NCBI GenBank assembly: GCA_900541015.1 | Contig: UQIB01000008.1 | Span: 12,623 to 76,622 of the forward strand | From: an uncultured Collinsella sp. | Lineage (GTDB): Bacteria > Actinomycetota > Coriobacteriia > Coriobacteriales > Coriobacteriaceae | Length of the DNA stretch: 64,000 nucleotides | Direction of reading: 5' to 3' | Part shown: in pieces, positions 35,834 through 45,206 of the stretch | Layout: each line of letters begins with the position of its first letter | Numbering within the stretch: the stretch's first letter is position 1 | Program-made: the position numbers and the translations under genes | Notes under the pieces: generated by a model | Told to the model about the DNA's origin: nothing | The model's input: the letters and a program-made list of their open reading frames with translations, nothing else | Databases searched by the model: none

Positions 35834-36598
35834 CTACAGTAGACCTTCCACGAAAGGTTTGAGCTTGTCGAGCATCGCGTCGCTTCTGATGACTGTACCT
35901 AAATCGAGGTGCTCACTCTTCTCCTTCGTAATCGTCTGAGTGATTACGCCCATGAACAGCAGCCTGGAGCCGATGGCAATTCCGTCGGTCGTGGGATAGC
36001 TGCCCTGGTTGAGGATGAAGGCGGGACTGCCGCTGGAGCCCTCGAATACAGATGCGTCAACGAGGAACTCGCGCTTACCCTTGTAGTCGTTCCAAGCGGG
36101 CGTGGAAGTCCAGCCTTGCCTGATGAGGGGGGTCTTGTTGTAGTCGTCATAGAGCCCGCTGGGGTATCCGATAAAGGTGATTTGCTCGAGCGCCGCCAAA
36201 TTGTCCAGCACACTCTTCTTCGGGATGAGTCCAGAGTCGATGGATCGGTAGAAGGGCCTCTTCCCGTTTTCTTCAAGCATGCTGAGAACAGGGGCCACCG
36301 GCATCGCAACCAAGTCGAGCTCTCCGAGCTTCTTCCCCTCGATGAATGACTTGTCGAAGTTCACGCTGATGGTCTCGCGTGACGGGGCGTCACCTTCGGC
36401 TAGATTGATGACGAAGCGACCCTGAATCACATCCTTGAGGACATGGTGGTTGGTAATGAGCAGGGGCACTTTTCGCCCGTCTTCAAGGTCATAGGAAAAG
36501 AAGAATCCTGTACCCGAGACGCCCGTGCCTTCGGTAGTAATGCCCACGATGGGGACCGTGGTAAAGAGCAGCTGCGTGCTCGTATCATTAATGTTCAT
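35834..36598 (-). CDS. Trypsin-like serine protease
   Basis: This 254-residue cytoplasmic-looking protein has no signal peptide. It has a trypsin-like fold with the catalytic triad visible: His in LLITNHHVLKD near 49, Asp in LGELDLVAMP near 92 and Ser in EGSSGSPAFILNQG near 186. The family is usually annotated as trypsin-like peptidase domain. Standalone intracellular trypsin-like domains often belong to conflict or stress modules with a membrane or other effector partner. It overlaps the 180-residue membrane-protein gene by 11 bases. ATG 36598 has AAGGAG about 11 bases upstream. Confidence 0.85.
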   Translation of the reverse strand: MNINDTSTQLLFTTVPIVGITTEGTGVSGTGFFFSYDLEDGRKVPLLITNHHVLKDVIQGRFVINLAEGDAPSRETISVNFDKSFIEGKKLGELDLVAMPVAPVLSMLEENGKRPFYRSIDSGLIPKKSVLDNLAALEQITFIGYPSGLYDDYNKTPLIRQGWTSTPAWNDYKGKREFLVDASVFEGSSGSPAFILNQGSYPTTDGIAIGSRLLFMGVITQTITKEKSEHLDLGTVIRSDAMLDKLKPFVEGLL

Positions 36599-37130
36599 CG
36601 GTCTTGGTCTCCTTGTCATCGGGATCCGCCAGGTGTTCTAGGACGCGCTCGGCCAGATCAGATTTGCCCTGCTTCTCTTCTTTTCGGATAAAGATAAAAG
36701 CGACAAAGAGTCCTACTGCGCCACACGGTGCTACGCAGAGCATCAAGATACCGGGCAAAGATGCGAGATTGACAGATGACGACAAACCCCCGAGAAACCA
36801 GCCCAGGAACGTTGTCGCAAGACCTAAAAGGATGTCAGGTTTGTAGGAAGGGCGCTCCTGCTTGGCCTGAAGGAGCATCTCCCTTGCTTTTCTCAGGTCG
36901 CTGTCGCGCTGTCCGACGTATGATTCCTGCAGGTATTCATTGGGGATGCGAACCTCGTGGTCCTGGCGCACGGCGACGTGCTCCCGGTCATTTATGAGGT
37001 GGATGCCGTTACTTGCCTCTCCAACGCTAGCATTGTCGCCCATGTGCTCGAATACGCTGTCGAGGTCAGCCCACCTGACTCTATGGGCAAGCGCCTGGTC
37101 TTGTGGTGGGTTCTCTTGACCTTTCTCCAC
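36588..37130 (-). CDS. Two-helix membrane protein of unknown function, protease partner
   Basis: This 180-residue protein has a soluble acidic N-terminal region, a charged helix LRKAREMLLQAKQE near 80, two membrane helices near 100-117 and 128-149, and a charged C-terminal tail ending DPDDKETKTDEH. The start is GTG 37130 after AGGAG. Its stop codon overlaps the protease start by 11 bases, so the pair is almost certainly co-translated. No domain was recognised. It may anchor or be a target of the protease. Confidence 0.7.
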   Translation of the reverse strand: MEKGQENPPQDQALAHRVRWADLDSVFEHMGDNASVGEASNGIHLINDREHVAVRQDHEVRIPNEYLQESYVGQRDSDLRKAREMLLQAKQERPSYKPDILLGLATTFLGWFLGGLSSSVNLASLPGILMLCVAPCGAVGLFVAFIFIRKEEKQGKSDLAERVLEHLADPDDKETKTDEH

Positions 37131-37506
37131 CAGATCTCCTTAGAACAAGGTCCTAGCGTCTTGCGGAAGTTTATGGTCACAGCAGAGACACCATGGTTCA
37201 ACCAATATATCGATGGATAGATTATACCGTGCGGCTGATATGGCGACCAAGGGATGCTGCCGGCACGGCTGTGGGGTGCTAGTGACTTGCAGATTGCTGG
37301 CGACAGGCTACTAATAGCGGCATGGCTTTGCTGTTGGCTCACTCCGCCGCCCGCCTCACGGCGCCGGGGGTTTCTCGGCGCAGTGAGGCGGCATCGGTTG
37401 TTCTAGCTGTTCTGTGCCAATAGGTTGTTTACACCCGGGTAGTGACAAATAGGGAGGGCTCCCACATGCTGTGAGTTGTCTAGACGAACAGCAGAGGAGC
37501 CCTCCC
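37131..37506. other. Non-coding gap with strong hairpin and probable IS481 left end
   Basis: CCGCCTCACGGCGCCG (37351-37366) pairs with CGGCGCAGTGAGGCGG (37376-37391), one mismatch. The sequence starting TGTTTACACCCGGG near 37429, and the inverted pair GGGAGGGCTCC/GGAGCCCTCCC around 37451-37505, look like IS481-type end features before the transposase fragment. No gene was seen. Confidence 0.5.
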
Positions 37507-37790
37507 ATGGAGCAACATCCTAACGCAAGGCTCACCCCGAGGGGGCGCGAGACGCTCGTCTCGCGCATAGAGTCCGGCCTCGGCGTCGCCGAGACCGCGC
37601 GTCAGATGGGCGTCAGCCGCCAGACGGCGAGCAAGTGGCTGCGCCGCAGCAGGTCCGGAGAGCCCATGTCCGACCGCAGTAGCCGCCCGCGCAGGCTCGC
37701 GAGGTCCACGCCGCGCGAGATCGAGAACCGGGTCCGCGAGGCGCGCTCGTCACTGCCGCTCGCCCCGCCCGGGCTGGCGCCGGGCGCGCT
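37507..37790 (+). pseudogene. IS481-family transposase, 5' fragment
   Basis: About 95 residues remain: LTPRGRETLVSRIESGLGVA, then a helix-turn-helix VAETARQMGVSRQTASKWLRR and REIENRVREARSSL. This is the N-terminal DNA-binding part of IS481-type transposases, which normally run to 320-400 residues with a DDE core. Homology stops near PPGLAPG at about 37790, where the 3' end of the 93-residue membrane-protein gene begins on the other strand. It is a deletion remnant. Confidence 0.8.
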
Positions 37791-37794
37791 ATGC

Positions 37795-38076
37795 TTAGGG
37801 AGCGGTGGGCGCCTCCGGAGCAGCAGGGGACTCGGACGCGGTGATGCCGGAGGTGTCGATCTCGCCCAGATTGGCGAGCTGCTCGATGAGGGGGAGGCCC
37901 ATCGGGTCGTCCACCTCGACGCCGCCGAGCACGATGGTGCTGTAGCGCGTGTCGACTTGGGTTGTGAACACGGCCGGGTCGAAACCCGAAGCGATAAAGC
38001 CAATGCCCGCGAGGACAACACCCGCGGCAACGAGCCCGCCCGCCACGGCGAGGTAGATCTTCTTCGCACTGGTCAT
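37795..38076 (-). CDS. Small membrane protein at the end of the PadR-DUF1700 operon
   Basis: This 93-residue protein has one N-terminal membrane helix (residues 8-30), then GFDPAVFTTQVDTRYSTIVLGG and an acidic, proline-rich tail (ESPAAPEAPTAP). Such small proteins accompany PadR and DUF1700 genes and may belong to the same membrane-homeostasis module. No domain is recognised. ATG 38076 follows AGGAG by nine bases. It lies 15 bases after the DUF1700 stop. Confidence 0.7.
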   Translation of the reverse strand: MTSAKKIYLAVAGGLVAAGVVLAGIGFIASGFDPAVFTTQVDTRYSTIVLGGVEVDDPMGLPLIEQLANLGEIDTSGITASESPAAPEAPTAP

Positions 38077-38091
38077 GGTACTCACTCCTTT

Positions 38092-38715
38092 CTACGCCGC
38101 GAGATGCGCGGCAGCGCCGCCCTTCTCGCCCTTACCCTTCCAGAAGGGCGAGGCGGCCTTCCTCGCCCAGAGCGCCGAGAGGCGCGCAATTTGTTTTGAG
38201 GCGGCCCAAGCGCCAGCACCAACGAAGAGCGCCACGCCGACGAGGCCGAGCCCCACGCCCGCCGAGGCGAGGGCGTACGGGAAGTGGCCGATGATGACGC
38301 CGCTTACGGCAAGCAGGAGCCCAACTACGCCCACGCCCCCGAGTGCCACCGCGACGATCCACACGCAGAGCGCCAGCACCCAGATGCAGATATAGACCGT
38401 GACGGCCACGGCGGCGAAGGCGGCGAGCAGCGGCACCCACACCGGGGAGCCCACGATGGCCAGCACCCACAGCAGCGCGGTGCTGCGCCGGCGCGTCCTC
38501 GCGATCGCGCGCGGCACGGCGGGCAGGTCGTCGAGCGTGGCCTCCGCCACCTCGCCGGGCGTGCCCATGGCGGCCACGGCCTCCTCCTCGCTCATACCGT
38601 CCTCCATGCGGTCGGCGATGGCCTCCGCATAGAACGCCTTGGTCTCCTCCACCTGCTCGGCCGGCAGGCAGGCGAGCAGCTCGCCCAACCGGCCCAGAAA
38701 CTCATCGCGCGTCAT
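38092..38715 (-). CDS. DUF1700 membrane protein (HAAS domain)
   Basis: This 207-residue protein starts with a helical cytoplasmic domain (TRDEFLGRLGELLACLPAEQ, then SEEEAVAAMGTPGEVAEA) of the DUF1700/HAAS type. About four hydrophobic helices (near 83-108, 110-130, 132-152, 155-172) and a charged tail follow. DUF1700 proteins commonly sit beside PadR regulators and may act as anti-sigma-like or signalling membrane proteins. It overlaps PadR by 14 bases. Confidence 0.85.
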   Translation of the reverse strand: MTRDEFLGRLGELLACLPAEQVEETKAFYAEAIADRMEDGMSEEEAVAAMGTPGEVAEATLDDLPAVPRAIARTRRRSTALLWVLAIVGSPVWVPLLAAFAAVAVTVYICIWVLALCVWIVAVALGGVGVVGLLLAVSGVIIGHFPYALASAGVGLGLVGVALFVGAGAWAASKQIARLSALWARKAASPFWKGKGEKGGAAAHLAA

Positions 38716-39022
38716 GGTGCGCCTCCTCAACGTATGCGTAAATCTCCCGTACGGACGGCCACTCGGCCAGGAACTCCTCGATGCGCGCTCGCCCGTCGTC
38801 CGTGATGCGGTAGTACCGGCGCAGCCGCCCGTTGTGCTCGGCGGAGCGCGCCGTGATGCACCCGGCCTTCTCCAGGCGCTTGAGCAGCGGGTAGAGCGTC
38901 GACTCCGTGAGCCCCATGCTCGCCGGTACGTCCTTCACGATCTGGTAGCCGTAGGACTCCTCGCCGGAGACGGCCGCGAGCACGCAGGCCTCCAGGAAGC
39001 CGCGCTTCATCTGTGCCTCCAT
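38702..39022 (-). CDS. PadR-family transcriptional regulator
   Basis: This 106-residue PadR winged-helix protein has KRGFLEACVLAAVSGEESYGYQIV at the start (two halves), LTESTLYPLLKRLEKAGCI as recognition helix and RRYYRITDDGRARIEEFLAEW as wing and dimer helix. It represses its own operon in most families. ATG 39022 has AGGAGG seven bases upstream. It heads a three-gene operon with DUF1700 and a small membrane protein. Confidence 0.92.
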   Translation of the reverse strand: MEAQMKRGFLEACVLAAVSGEESYGYQIVKDVPASMGLTESTLYPLLKRLEKAGCITARSAEHNGRLRRYYRITDDGRARIEEFLAEWPSVREIYAYVEEAHHDAR

Positions 39023-39043
39023 CCGCACACCTCCTCTCGTCAT

Positions 39044-39073
39044 ATACTATGCTATACACACTATACGATGCAA
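39044..39073 (-). promoter_or_regulatory. padR operon promoter and operator
   Basis: Read on the minus strand, -35 TTGCAT (39068-39073) and -10 TAGTAT (39044-39049) are 18 bases apart. The interval holds repeated GTATAG motifs in partial dyad, suiting a PadR-type autorepressor. Assignment is by pattern. Confidence 0.5.
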
Positions 39074-39074
39074 G

Positions 39075-39436
39075 GTATTAGACGTCAACTCTCATCGCGA
39101 AGATTCTCCGGCCCCTGCGCGCTGCGAACGTGATATCGCGGGGCGGTTGGCATTATGCATGAAACGTCAAGTAACGCTCTTTTGATCCACTTCCACTCGG
39201 CCCCATATGCCTTGTACAACACCCCCCTTCAACCTTGGGTTCAAGGGAGCCGCTAGGCTGGGCGTGCCGGACGGTAAGGTCCTGGACGCGATGGTGGACT
39301 TCTCCGATGCCATAGGGGTCATGGGTCTACGCCGATGGAGGCCCACGCACGCGGCAGGGCTCGCCCGTCACCGCTGGTCGCCGGACGGTCCCCACGCTCC
39401 GCTCGCCAACGCGCAGGCGACAGCAGCAGTCCAGCG
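39075..39436. other. Region with no recognisable gene
   Basis: The stretch between the padR promoter and the small minus-strand ORF contains a plus-strand open frame at 39207-39440, but its sequence has no similarity that I recognise, no ribosome-binding site and a tail typical of out-of-frame reading. It may be debris from an earlier deletion like the IS481 remnant. Confidence 0.4.
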
Positions 39437-39652
39437 CTAGCTGGAGACGCCGGAATGCCCAGAAGATGCGTTTCCCATCACTGCGACAGAGCTTTTTGCA
39501 GGGGTGACAATTTTTCCTAATATCGAGGTCAGCTTGGCTTCGGTAGCCACCTTGAGAGCATCGCCAATAGACTCTTCCTTTATGCGTTCGGCATAATCGT
39601 AGGCAATACCCAAAAATTCCAGTCCCGAGCAACAGGAGTACAATTGCTGCAT
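39437..39652 (-). CDS. Small hypothetical protein
   Basis: This is a possible 71-residue protein starting MQQLYSCCSGLEFLGIAYDY and ending with KIVTPAKSSVAVMGNASSG. The ribosome-binding site is weak and no family is recognised. Codon and residue make-up look more protein-like than the surrounding region, but it could equally be the C-terminal part of a lost gene. Confidence 0.35.
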   Translation of the reverse strand: MQQLYSCCSGLEFLGIAYDYAERIKEESIGDALKVATEAKLTSILGKIVTPAKSSVAVMGNASSGHSGVSS

Positions 39653-39678
39653 AGTTGCCACCTGATGGGAGATGGAAG

Positions 39679-40683
39679 ATGGACTGCGATGGCTACCCAC
39701 GCGTTCCTATGCCGTTGATGTGCACCGCCTTTGTGCCGGGGCAGATTGACGCTGCGGTTGCAGGCATTTCCGACCCCGATTCGCGCGCCATTGCCGCGGC
39801 AGAAGCTCTATACTTTCGCGGACAGGCCGCCCTCGCTGCCAAGACGGCGCGCCCCTATCTTGACGCCACCGATCCCGCACTGCGCTATTCCGCATGCTTT
39901 ATCTGCGGATATGCCAGCCTGTCGCTCAACCGTATCGCCGACGCCCGCCGGTGCCTTGCTGGCATCCTCGATATGCCAACCGACGAGGAGTCACCCGCCG
40001 TCCACGCCACGCATATCCTGTTCGCCTCGGCCGCGAGCGTCCTGCTGCACTTGCCCTCCCCGTATTCTGCCGAAGAGTTTTATCCACTAGCGGCGCATCT
40101 GCCCGAAGGTCTGCGCCTGTTCGCCAGCTACGTGATGGCGCACGCCTTGTATCTGCGCGGCGAATACGGCCGCAGCCTAGGCATGGCGGAAAATGCCCTG
40201 ATCATGAAACAGGGAAGCTATCCCATCTCGGAGCTGTTCCTGCGCCTGGCAGCTTCCATGGCATGCATGAGCCTCAAGGACATCGACGCTGCAAAAACGC
40301 ACTTCGGAGCTGCTTGGAACATTGCGCGCCCCGACGGCCTTATCGAGCTCATTGGCGAGCACCACGGCCTTTTGCAGGGACTCATCGAGGCGTGCCTAAA
40401 ATCGCAATACCCCGACGATTTCGCACGCATCATCGAGATTACGTATCGATTCAGCTACGGCTGGCGGCGCATCCACAACCCCGATTCGGGCGAGGACGTG
40501 GCCGACGATTTAACGACCACGGAGTTCACCATGGCTATGCTCGCCTGCCGCGGTTGGACCAACGCCGAAATCGCACGCCATATGGGTGTGTCGCCGGGCA
40601 CCGTTAAAAACCGCCTATCAGGAGTGTATGCCAAACTTGGTATCGGAACTCGCGCCGAGCTGGTCGCGCATATGTTGCGTTAG
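39679..40683 (+). CDS. LuxR-family regulator with helical N-terminal domain
   Basis: This 334-residue protein has a long helical N-terminal region resembling TPR-like repeats (IAAAEALYFRGQAALAAKTA and RLFASYVMAHALYLRGEYG). The C-terminal LuxR HTH (residues 270-334) contains MLACRGWTNAEIARHMGVSP, then TVKNRLSGVYAKLGIGTRAEL. No receiver or REC domain is present. It probably binds DNA in response to an unknown signal, and it precedes the 1455-residue surface protein gene, which may be its target. ATG 39679 has GGAG about seven bases upstream. Confidence 0.88.
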   Translation: MDCDGYPRVPMPLMCTAFVPGQIDAAVAGISDPDSRAIAAAEALYFRGQAALAAKTARPYLDATDPALRYSACFICGYASLSLNRIADARRCLAGILDMPTDEESPAVHATHILFASAASVLLHLPSPYSAEEFYPLAAHLPEGLRLFASYVMAHALYLRGEYGRSLGMAENALIMKQGSYPISELFLRLAASMACMSLKDIDAAKTHFGAAWNIARPDGLIELIGEHHGLLQGLIEACLKSQYPDDFARIIEITYRFSYGWRRIHNPDSGEDVADDLTTTEFTMAMLACRGWTNAEIARHMGVSPGTVKNRLSGVYAKLGIGTRAELVAHMLR

Positions 40684-40838
40684 CGACCGGGCCGCCAAGC
40701 GCATCGAACGTGTTCCGGAACCCGGCGCTTCGCTCGATTAATTTGGACATTTTGACCCTTGAATGGCACTACCGCCACGTGGTGCCTTCTCGCAAAATTG
40801 GATTATTTCCACCGATACCTGCGGGATGGGAGCCAAAG

Positions 40839-43800
40839 ATGCTTGATCGCCGTTCGTTACTTGTTGCCGGAGCGTCCTCGCTGGCGAGCATTATGTTGCC
40901 GCGCGTGCCGGGAAGCGCAAACGCCTTCATACTGCCGTTCGCCCCCACCGAGGCATACGCCGATGAAGATGATCCCTTCAAGGTCTTGGTGCTCTCGCGC
41001 ACCATGTTTGGTGTGGTCGTAGTCGACGTCGCCAACAAGAATACGCCCATCACGGGTGCCCAAGTCACGCTCACATCGCGCTATGCCGCAGGCAAGCAGC
41101 TCACCGCCACGACCGATGACGAAGGCACGGCCATCTTTGAGGTCGCGCCGCTTTCGGAAGGCTACGTGGACGAGACAACGCTTCTCGACGCGTACGACTT
41201 TAACGGCGGCATCTCCATTAGCATGGCAGGCTACCGCGATGTCGAGATTCCCCTCGCGCGTATCCAGGGTGGCACCGCCATAACCGCGCCAACGCGTCCG
41301 CTTTCTGACGGCAAGCCGTACTTTCGACAGCTCACGTTCGACGAATGGGACATCCAGTACGCCGACGCTACGTTCATGACATTGCCGAAGGACGACACGG
41401 CAAACGACCAACCCAACACGCACGCCTTTACCGTGCAGGCACATCTGCCACAGGGTGGACAGGCAACGCTGCACATCAACAAGGTAATGCCCGCCACGAG
41501 CAGCTCACCCGAAACCGTCACGCAGATTGGCCAAGTCAAGGCCAGCGCATCGGGCGCGAATAATCTGGCGACGTTCACGCTCGAAGACACGTTCCTCGAT
41601 GCAGCGTCGAGCCTTCTGGAAGAAGGATGCAAGCTGCGCTTTGTGCTCGACTACCAGGGCAAGACCTATACACTCTCCTCCCCCATGGCCGTTGTCACCG
41701 CGCCGGCTGCAAAGGCAGAATCGGGCTCGACCACCATCATTCCCACCACCATGGACCAAGAGATCACCCCGTTTGATTTCCCAGCGGCGTTTCCCGGCAT
41801 TGGCGGCAACAAGTTCACCTGCTGGATGCCCGCGTTCCCCATTCTGTTCGATTTTTCGTTTGCCGGATACGTGCTGTTTGGCGGAGGATACAAACCGGTC
41901 GGTTACATAAACGATTCGGGCAATCCGGATCCGGAGTACTGGAAGAAGTCACCGCGTGAGTCGGGTGCCAAGCAGGCAAACCGCTACCTCGACGAAATGG
42001 AGGGGAAGTGGAATCAGTACAAGAGTATGAGTGCCGGTTCGGGCACCGATCCAAGGAACACCAAGCTCCTTCGCCACCATTGCACGCTGCTGTTCACGAT
42101 GGATATCGCCACACAGCTGTACGGCTCGCTCGCCTACGATTGGGTGGGCAAAACCTGGGGTAACAACAACGACCCCGCATACGGCAATATTAAGGCCCTC
42201 TTCCAGGTAAGAACCGACCTCAATTGGACCGAGCAGTTTACCCTAGGACCGGTGCCGTTTTTCCTAAACGTCAACCCCTGGGTGCTGGCGAAGCTGGCGC
42301 TCGCCGTGGGTGCCCACACGCACGGCAGCGGCGCGGCATTTTTTAAAAACATTTCGCTCGACTATTCAAACACCTCGGGCTCGTTCACCATCCAGATCGG
42401 GCTTGCCGTCACCTTTGGCGCCGGCGTTGCAGGCGTCGCTTCGTCTGCCGTGCGCGGCGCCGCATCCCTCACGCTGTTCATTGGGTACGAAAAGGCAGAT
42501 GGACACCAGCTTCCGCGACTGCGCGTAGGTGCAGACGTCGATGTCGATGTGATACTCCAGTTCGTAATGTTCAAGTGGACCACCAAGGCTTGGTCGGGGT
42601 CGTGGCCCACACTCCTCGATTCGTGGAATATGTCGGTGAACAATGGCAACCAGTATGTGCTCCAGCGCTCTGAGCTCGCATTGGGTGGAGATACGCCTTA
42701 CACGTTGGATGCCCGCTTCGGCACGCCCAGCAACGCCGAGGCAGGCGGCGTGCCGCAATTTATCGCATCGGCCACCATTGTCACCAATTCCGAGCTGCTC
42801 GCACGCGCCGAGGTTGCAGCCACCGCGATAAACGTCGCGCCTGTCGTGCGCGATTGGGATCAAGCGGTCACGCGCATTGAGCTCGAGGCGGACGCGGAGA
42901 GCGACGACACGGGACAGATTGAGCATTTCATCCATGCACTGATAGAGAACGACGAAAACGCCGCGCCGATGTATGAGTACACCTATATCGGGCAGGCGAC
43001 GAACGCCGTTGCGGACCCCAACGCCAATTCTGCTGGTGTATCGGAGGACGAGCGTGGCGGCATCAAGCCCTCGAGCGACAACGTGCCGTTTTCCGGCGTG
43101 CTCAGCGAAGCTCACATGAAGCTGGCGATTATCGCCGGCGTAGAATGCCTGTTCCGTATCGCCTCGGTGCGCTACGGCGACAATGGCCGCTCGCGTCTGG
43201 TGGTGCACACAAAGGCAAACGGCACGTGGTCCGCTCCCACGCCCGTGGACTTTCCCCTTGGGTTTGGCGAGGGCGACGTGGAGCGCGACGGCATATACGA
43301 TTACGACTTCGACGTGGTGGAATATACGGACGGAAGAGGAAACCAGGACGCCTATGTGTTGCTGGTCTCGGGCGAGCGCCGCGACGGCGACAACACCCAT
43401 TTCGATACGGCGAGCACATCCGGCATGCTGTCCGTTGTGCGCCTGCGCATCAGCAACGACGGAGTTCGCGTGGTATCGCACACGTCGTGGCGCAGCATCT
43501 CGCGCGGCCACCTTCAGGAGGATGGCTACCATTGCCTGCAGTGCCCGCGTATCACGGTGGGCAAGACGCTGGTCGACGGACGTCTGTCGGGCGCCTACCT
43601 CCACCGCCGCGGAACCACCGCAGAAAAGGCGCTCGGCAGCGAGGCTGAGGTTGCGCTGGAGTGCTTTACCCTGTGGTCGGACGTTTCGGGCGACAGCCTG
43701 ACGTTCCGCCAAGTTCTCCGCTTTCCGCAAGCACCGTCGAGTATCGAGCTGGGTGAGCCCGAGAATATCAACGGCAAAATGGTGGTGCCCGTTGCATACG

Positions 43801-45206
43801 AGACCGCAGACGGTTGCGGCTGCGCATCGTACGCCGTGATCGGCCAGTCCATCGCGGGCTGGGGCGTTATGTCGCCAGATGCCACAGTACCCCACGCGGT
43901 GCCGTGGCCGCAGCACACGGGCTTTTTGGCAACTGTCAACGAGCAGCTGCAGCATGTTACGTGGACGCGAGGCGCATCGGCATTTGCAACGCAGCCCGTG
44001 GGTGCCGCAGGCTGTGGCCCGGCATCGTTTAGCGTAAGCAACAACGGCAGGTGCGTGCTCTATGTAGAGAACACCGATGGCAAGGTGGGACAAACCTACG
44101 ACGAAGAAGGCAACCCGGTTGCAGTGATGGGCAAGCACTTCCGCATCTTCGCCAGCACCTTGGCGGGCGATCTGTTCACGGAGCCGTTTGTGATGTGCGA
44201 GCTGGACCATCCCGTCGATCAGATAACGACATTTTTGACGTCGGGAGGCATGCTCTCCGCGCTCGCCACGCACATTGTGAGCGCGGAGAAGAGCGAGGCA
44301 GAGCTGCACGACATCGAAGTGCCCTTGGTGGCGTGTGCCACTCCGACGGGCGCCGTTGCTACCTCGGGCGCGGTGGTGCCCGGAGCAGCAGGCGAATCCT
44401 TCATGGTCACGGTGCGAAACGACGGCAACACCTTGCTGACCGCCGGCACGATTGATCTGTACCGAGAGGGCTCCAGCCAGCCGTTCTCCAGCGCATCCAT
44501 CGGATTCGGAGCGAACGCACGCATGGCTTCGATCTACGATCCAGAGCTTACCGAGGACGCTTCGGCCAACGACATGGCACGCGTGAAGTACGCGCTCGAG
44601 ACGATGGGCGCACGTTTTGCAACGCACCCGCTGGTAGCCGACAACGGCAACGCCGTGCTGGCACCGGGTTGCACGGCACAGTTCCGCATGAGCTTCGCCA
44701 TTCCCGAGAGTTGGAGCGACGAAGTGGGCAAACGCGTAACGCTGTATGCGAAGGCGCGCAATCTGGTGGCGCTCGATCCCGTAACGCTCGAAGAAATTCG
44801 ACCGGGCGCGAACTCGGCGCTGGGTGCTGTACTGCACGAGCTCCACGTGCCCGACGCGGCATGCGAACGCTCAGAAGTTCAGGTCGGCGTATGCGACAGC
44901 GCGGACGCCACAGGGCTTCACGACGCCCCGATGACGGCGGACGGCGATGGTGGCTCAAGTGGCGGCGGTACTGACGAGGGCGGCGGCTCCGGCGGAAGCA
45001 GCTCCGGCAGTGGCAAGGACCACGGCAATAACAAGCGCTCCGGAAAAGCGGGCGCGCTTGCGGGCACGGGCGATGCCAACGCTCCCCTCACGGCAGCCGC
45101 TGCAGCACTCGCCGCGGCTGGTGCTGGCCTTGTCGCCTACAGCGCCCGCCGCACGGCGCTCGAGATCGACACCGCCAATGAGGCCAATTCGGATAGGCCT
45201 CGCTAG
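40839..45206 (+). CDS. Large surface protein with Tat-like signal and LAGTG sorting motif
   Basis: This exported protein of about 1455 residues has an N-terminus MLDRRSLLVAGASSLASIML with a twin-Arg motif and Ala/Ser-rich core, ending near SANAF. It is followed by a CarboxypepD_reg/CNA-B-like segment (TPITGAQVTLTSRYAAGKQL), a long beta-rich region without recognised domains and a Gly/Ser-rich linker near 1368-1390. The C-terminal sorting signal is LAGTGD, then a hydrophobic helix and YSARR. LAXTG is recognised by class E-type sortases in other actinobacteria (family knowledge). The tail after the Arg residues is about 23 residues long, which is unusual. ATG 40839 has GGGAG upstream. Confidence 0.82.
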   Translation: MLDRRSLLVAGASSLASIMLPRVPGSANAFILPFAPTEAYADEDDPFKVLVLSRTMFGVVVVDVANKNTPITGAQVTLTSRYAAGKQLTATTDDEGTAIFEVAPLSEGYVDETTLLDAYDFNGGISISMAGYRDVEIPLARIQGGTAITAPTRPLSDGKPYFRQLTFDEWDIQYADATFMTLPKDDTANDQPNTHAFTVQAHLPQGGQATLHINKVMPATSSSPETVTQIGQVKASASGANNLATFTLEDTFLDAASSLLEEGCKLRFVLDYQGKTYTLSSPMAVVTAPAAKAESGSTTIIPTTMDQEITPFDFPAAFPGIGGNKFTCWMPAFPILFDFSFAGYVLFGGGYKPVGYINDSGNPDPEYWKKSPRESGAKQANRYLDEMEGKWNQYKSMSAGSGTDPRNTKLLRHHCTLLFTMDIATQLYGSLAYDWVGKTWGNNNDPAYGNIKALFQVRTDLNWTEQFTLGPVPFFLNVNPWVLAKLALAVGAHTHGSGAAFFKNISLDYSNTSGSFTIQIGLAVTFGAGVAGVASSAVRGAASLTLFIGYEKADGHQLPRLRVGADVDVDVILQFVMFKWTTKAWSGSWPTLLDSWNMSVNNGNQYVLQRSELALGGDTPYTLDARFGTPSNAEAGGVPQFIASATIVTNSELLARAEVAATAINVAPVVRDWDQAVTRIELEADAESDDTGQIEHFIHALIENDENAAPMYEYTYIGQATNAVADPNANSAGVSEDERGGIKPSSDNVPFSGVLSEAHMKLAIIAGVECLFRIASVRYGDNGRSRLVVHTKANGTWSAPTPVDFPLGFGEGDVERDGIYDYDFDVVEYTDGRGNQDAYVLLVSGERRDGDNTHFDTASTSGMLSVVRLRISNDGVRVVSHTSWRSISRGHLQEDGYHCLQCPRITVGKTLVDGRLSGAYLHRRGTTAEKALGSEAEVALECFTLWSDVSGDSLTFRQVLRFPQAPSSIELGEPENINGKMVVPVAYETADGCGCASYAVIGQSIAGWGVMSPDATVPHAVPWPQHTGFLATVNEQLQHVTWTRGASAFATQPVGAAGCGPASFSVSNNGRCVLYVENTDGKVGQTYDEEGNPVAVMGKHFRIFASTLAGDLFTEPFVMCELDHPVDQITTFLTSGGMLSALATHIVSAEKSEAELHDIEVPLVACATPTGAVATSGAVVPGAAGESFMVTVRNDGNTLLTAGTIDLYREGSSQPFSSASIGFGANARMASIYDPELTEDASANDMARVKYALETMGARFATHPLVADNGNAVLAPGCTAQFRMSFAIPESWSDEVGKRVTLYAKARNLVALDPVTLEEIRPGANSALGAVLHELHVPDAACERSEVQVGVCDSADATGLHDAPMTADGDGGSSGGGTDEGGGSGGSSSGSGKDHGNNKRSGKAGALAGTGDANAPLTAAAAALAAAGAGLVAYSARRTALEIDTANEANSDRPR

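Noticed and set aside
39207..39440. Plus-strand frame beginning MPCTTPPFNLGFKGAARLGV
   Set aside because: No ribosome-binding site, no recognisable family and Arg/Pro-rich tail; treated as debris.
42366..44846. 826-residue minus-strand open frame opposite the surface-protein gene
   Set aside because: Composition is that of a shadow of the real gene; no domain, no ribosome-binding site. Long antisense frames are common in GC-rich DNA.
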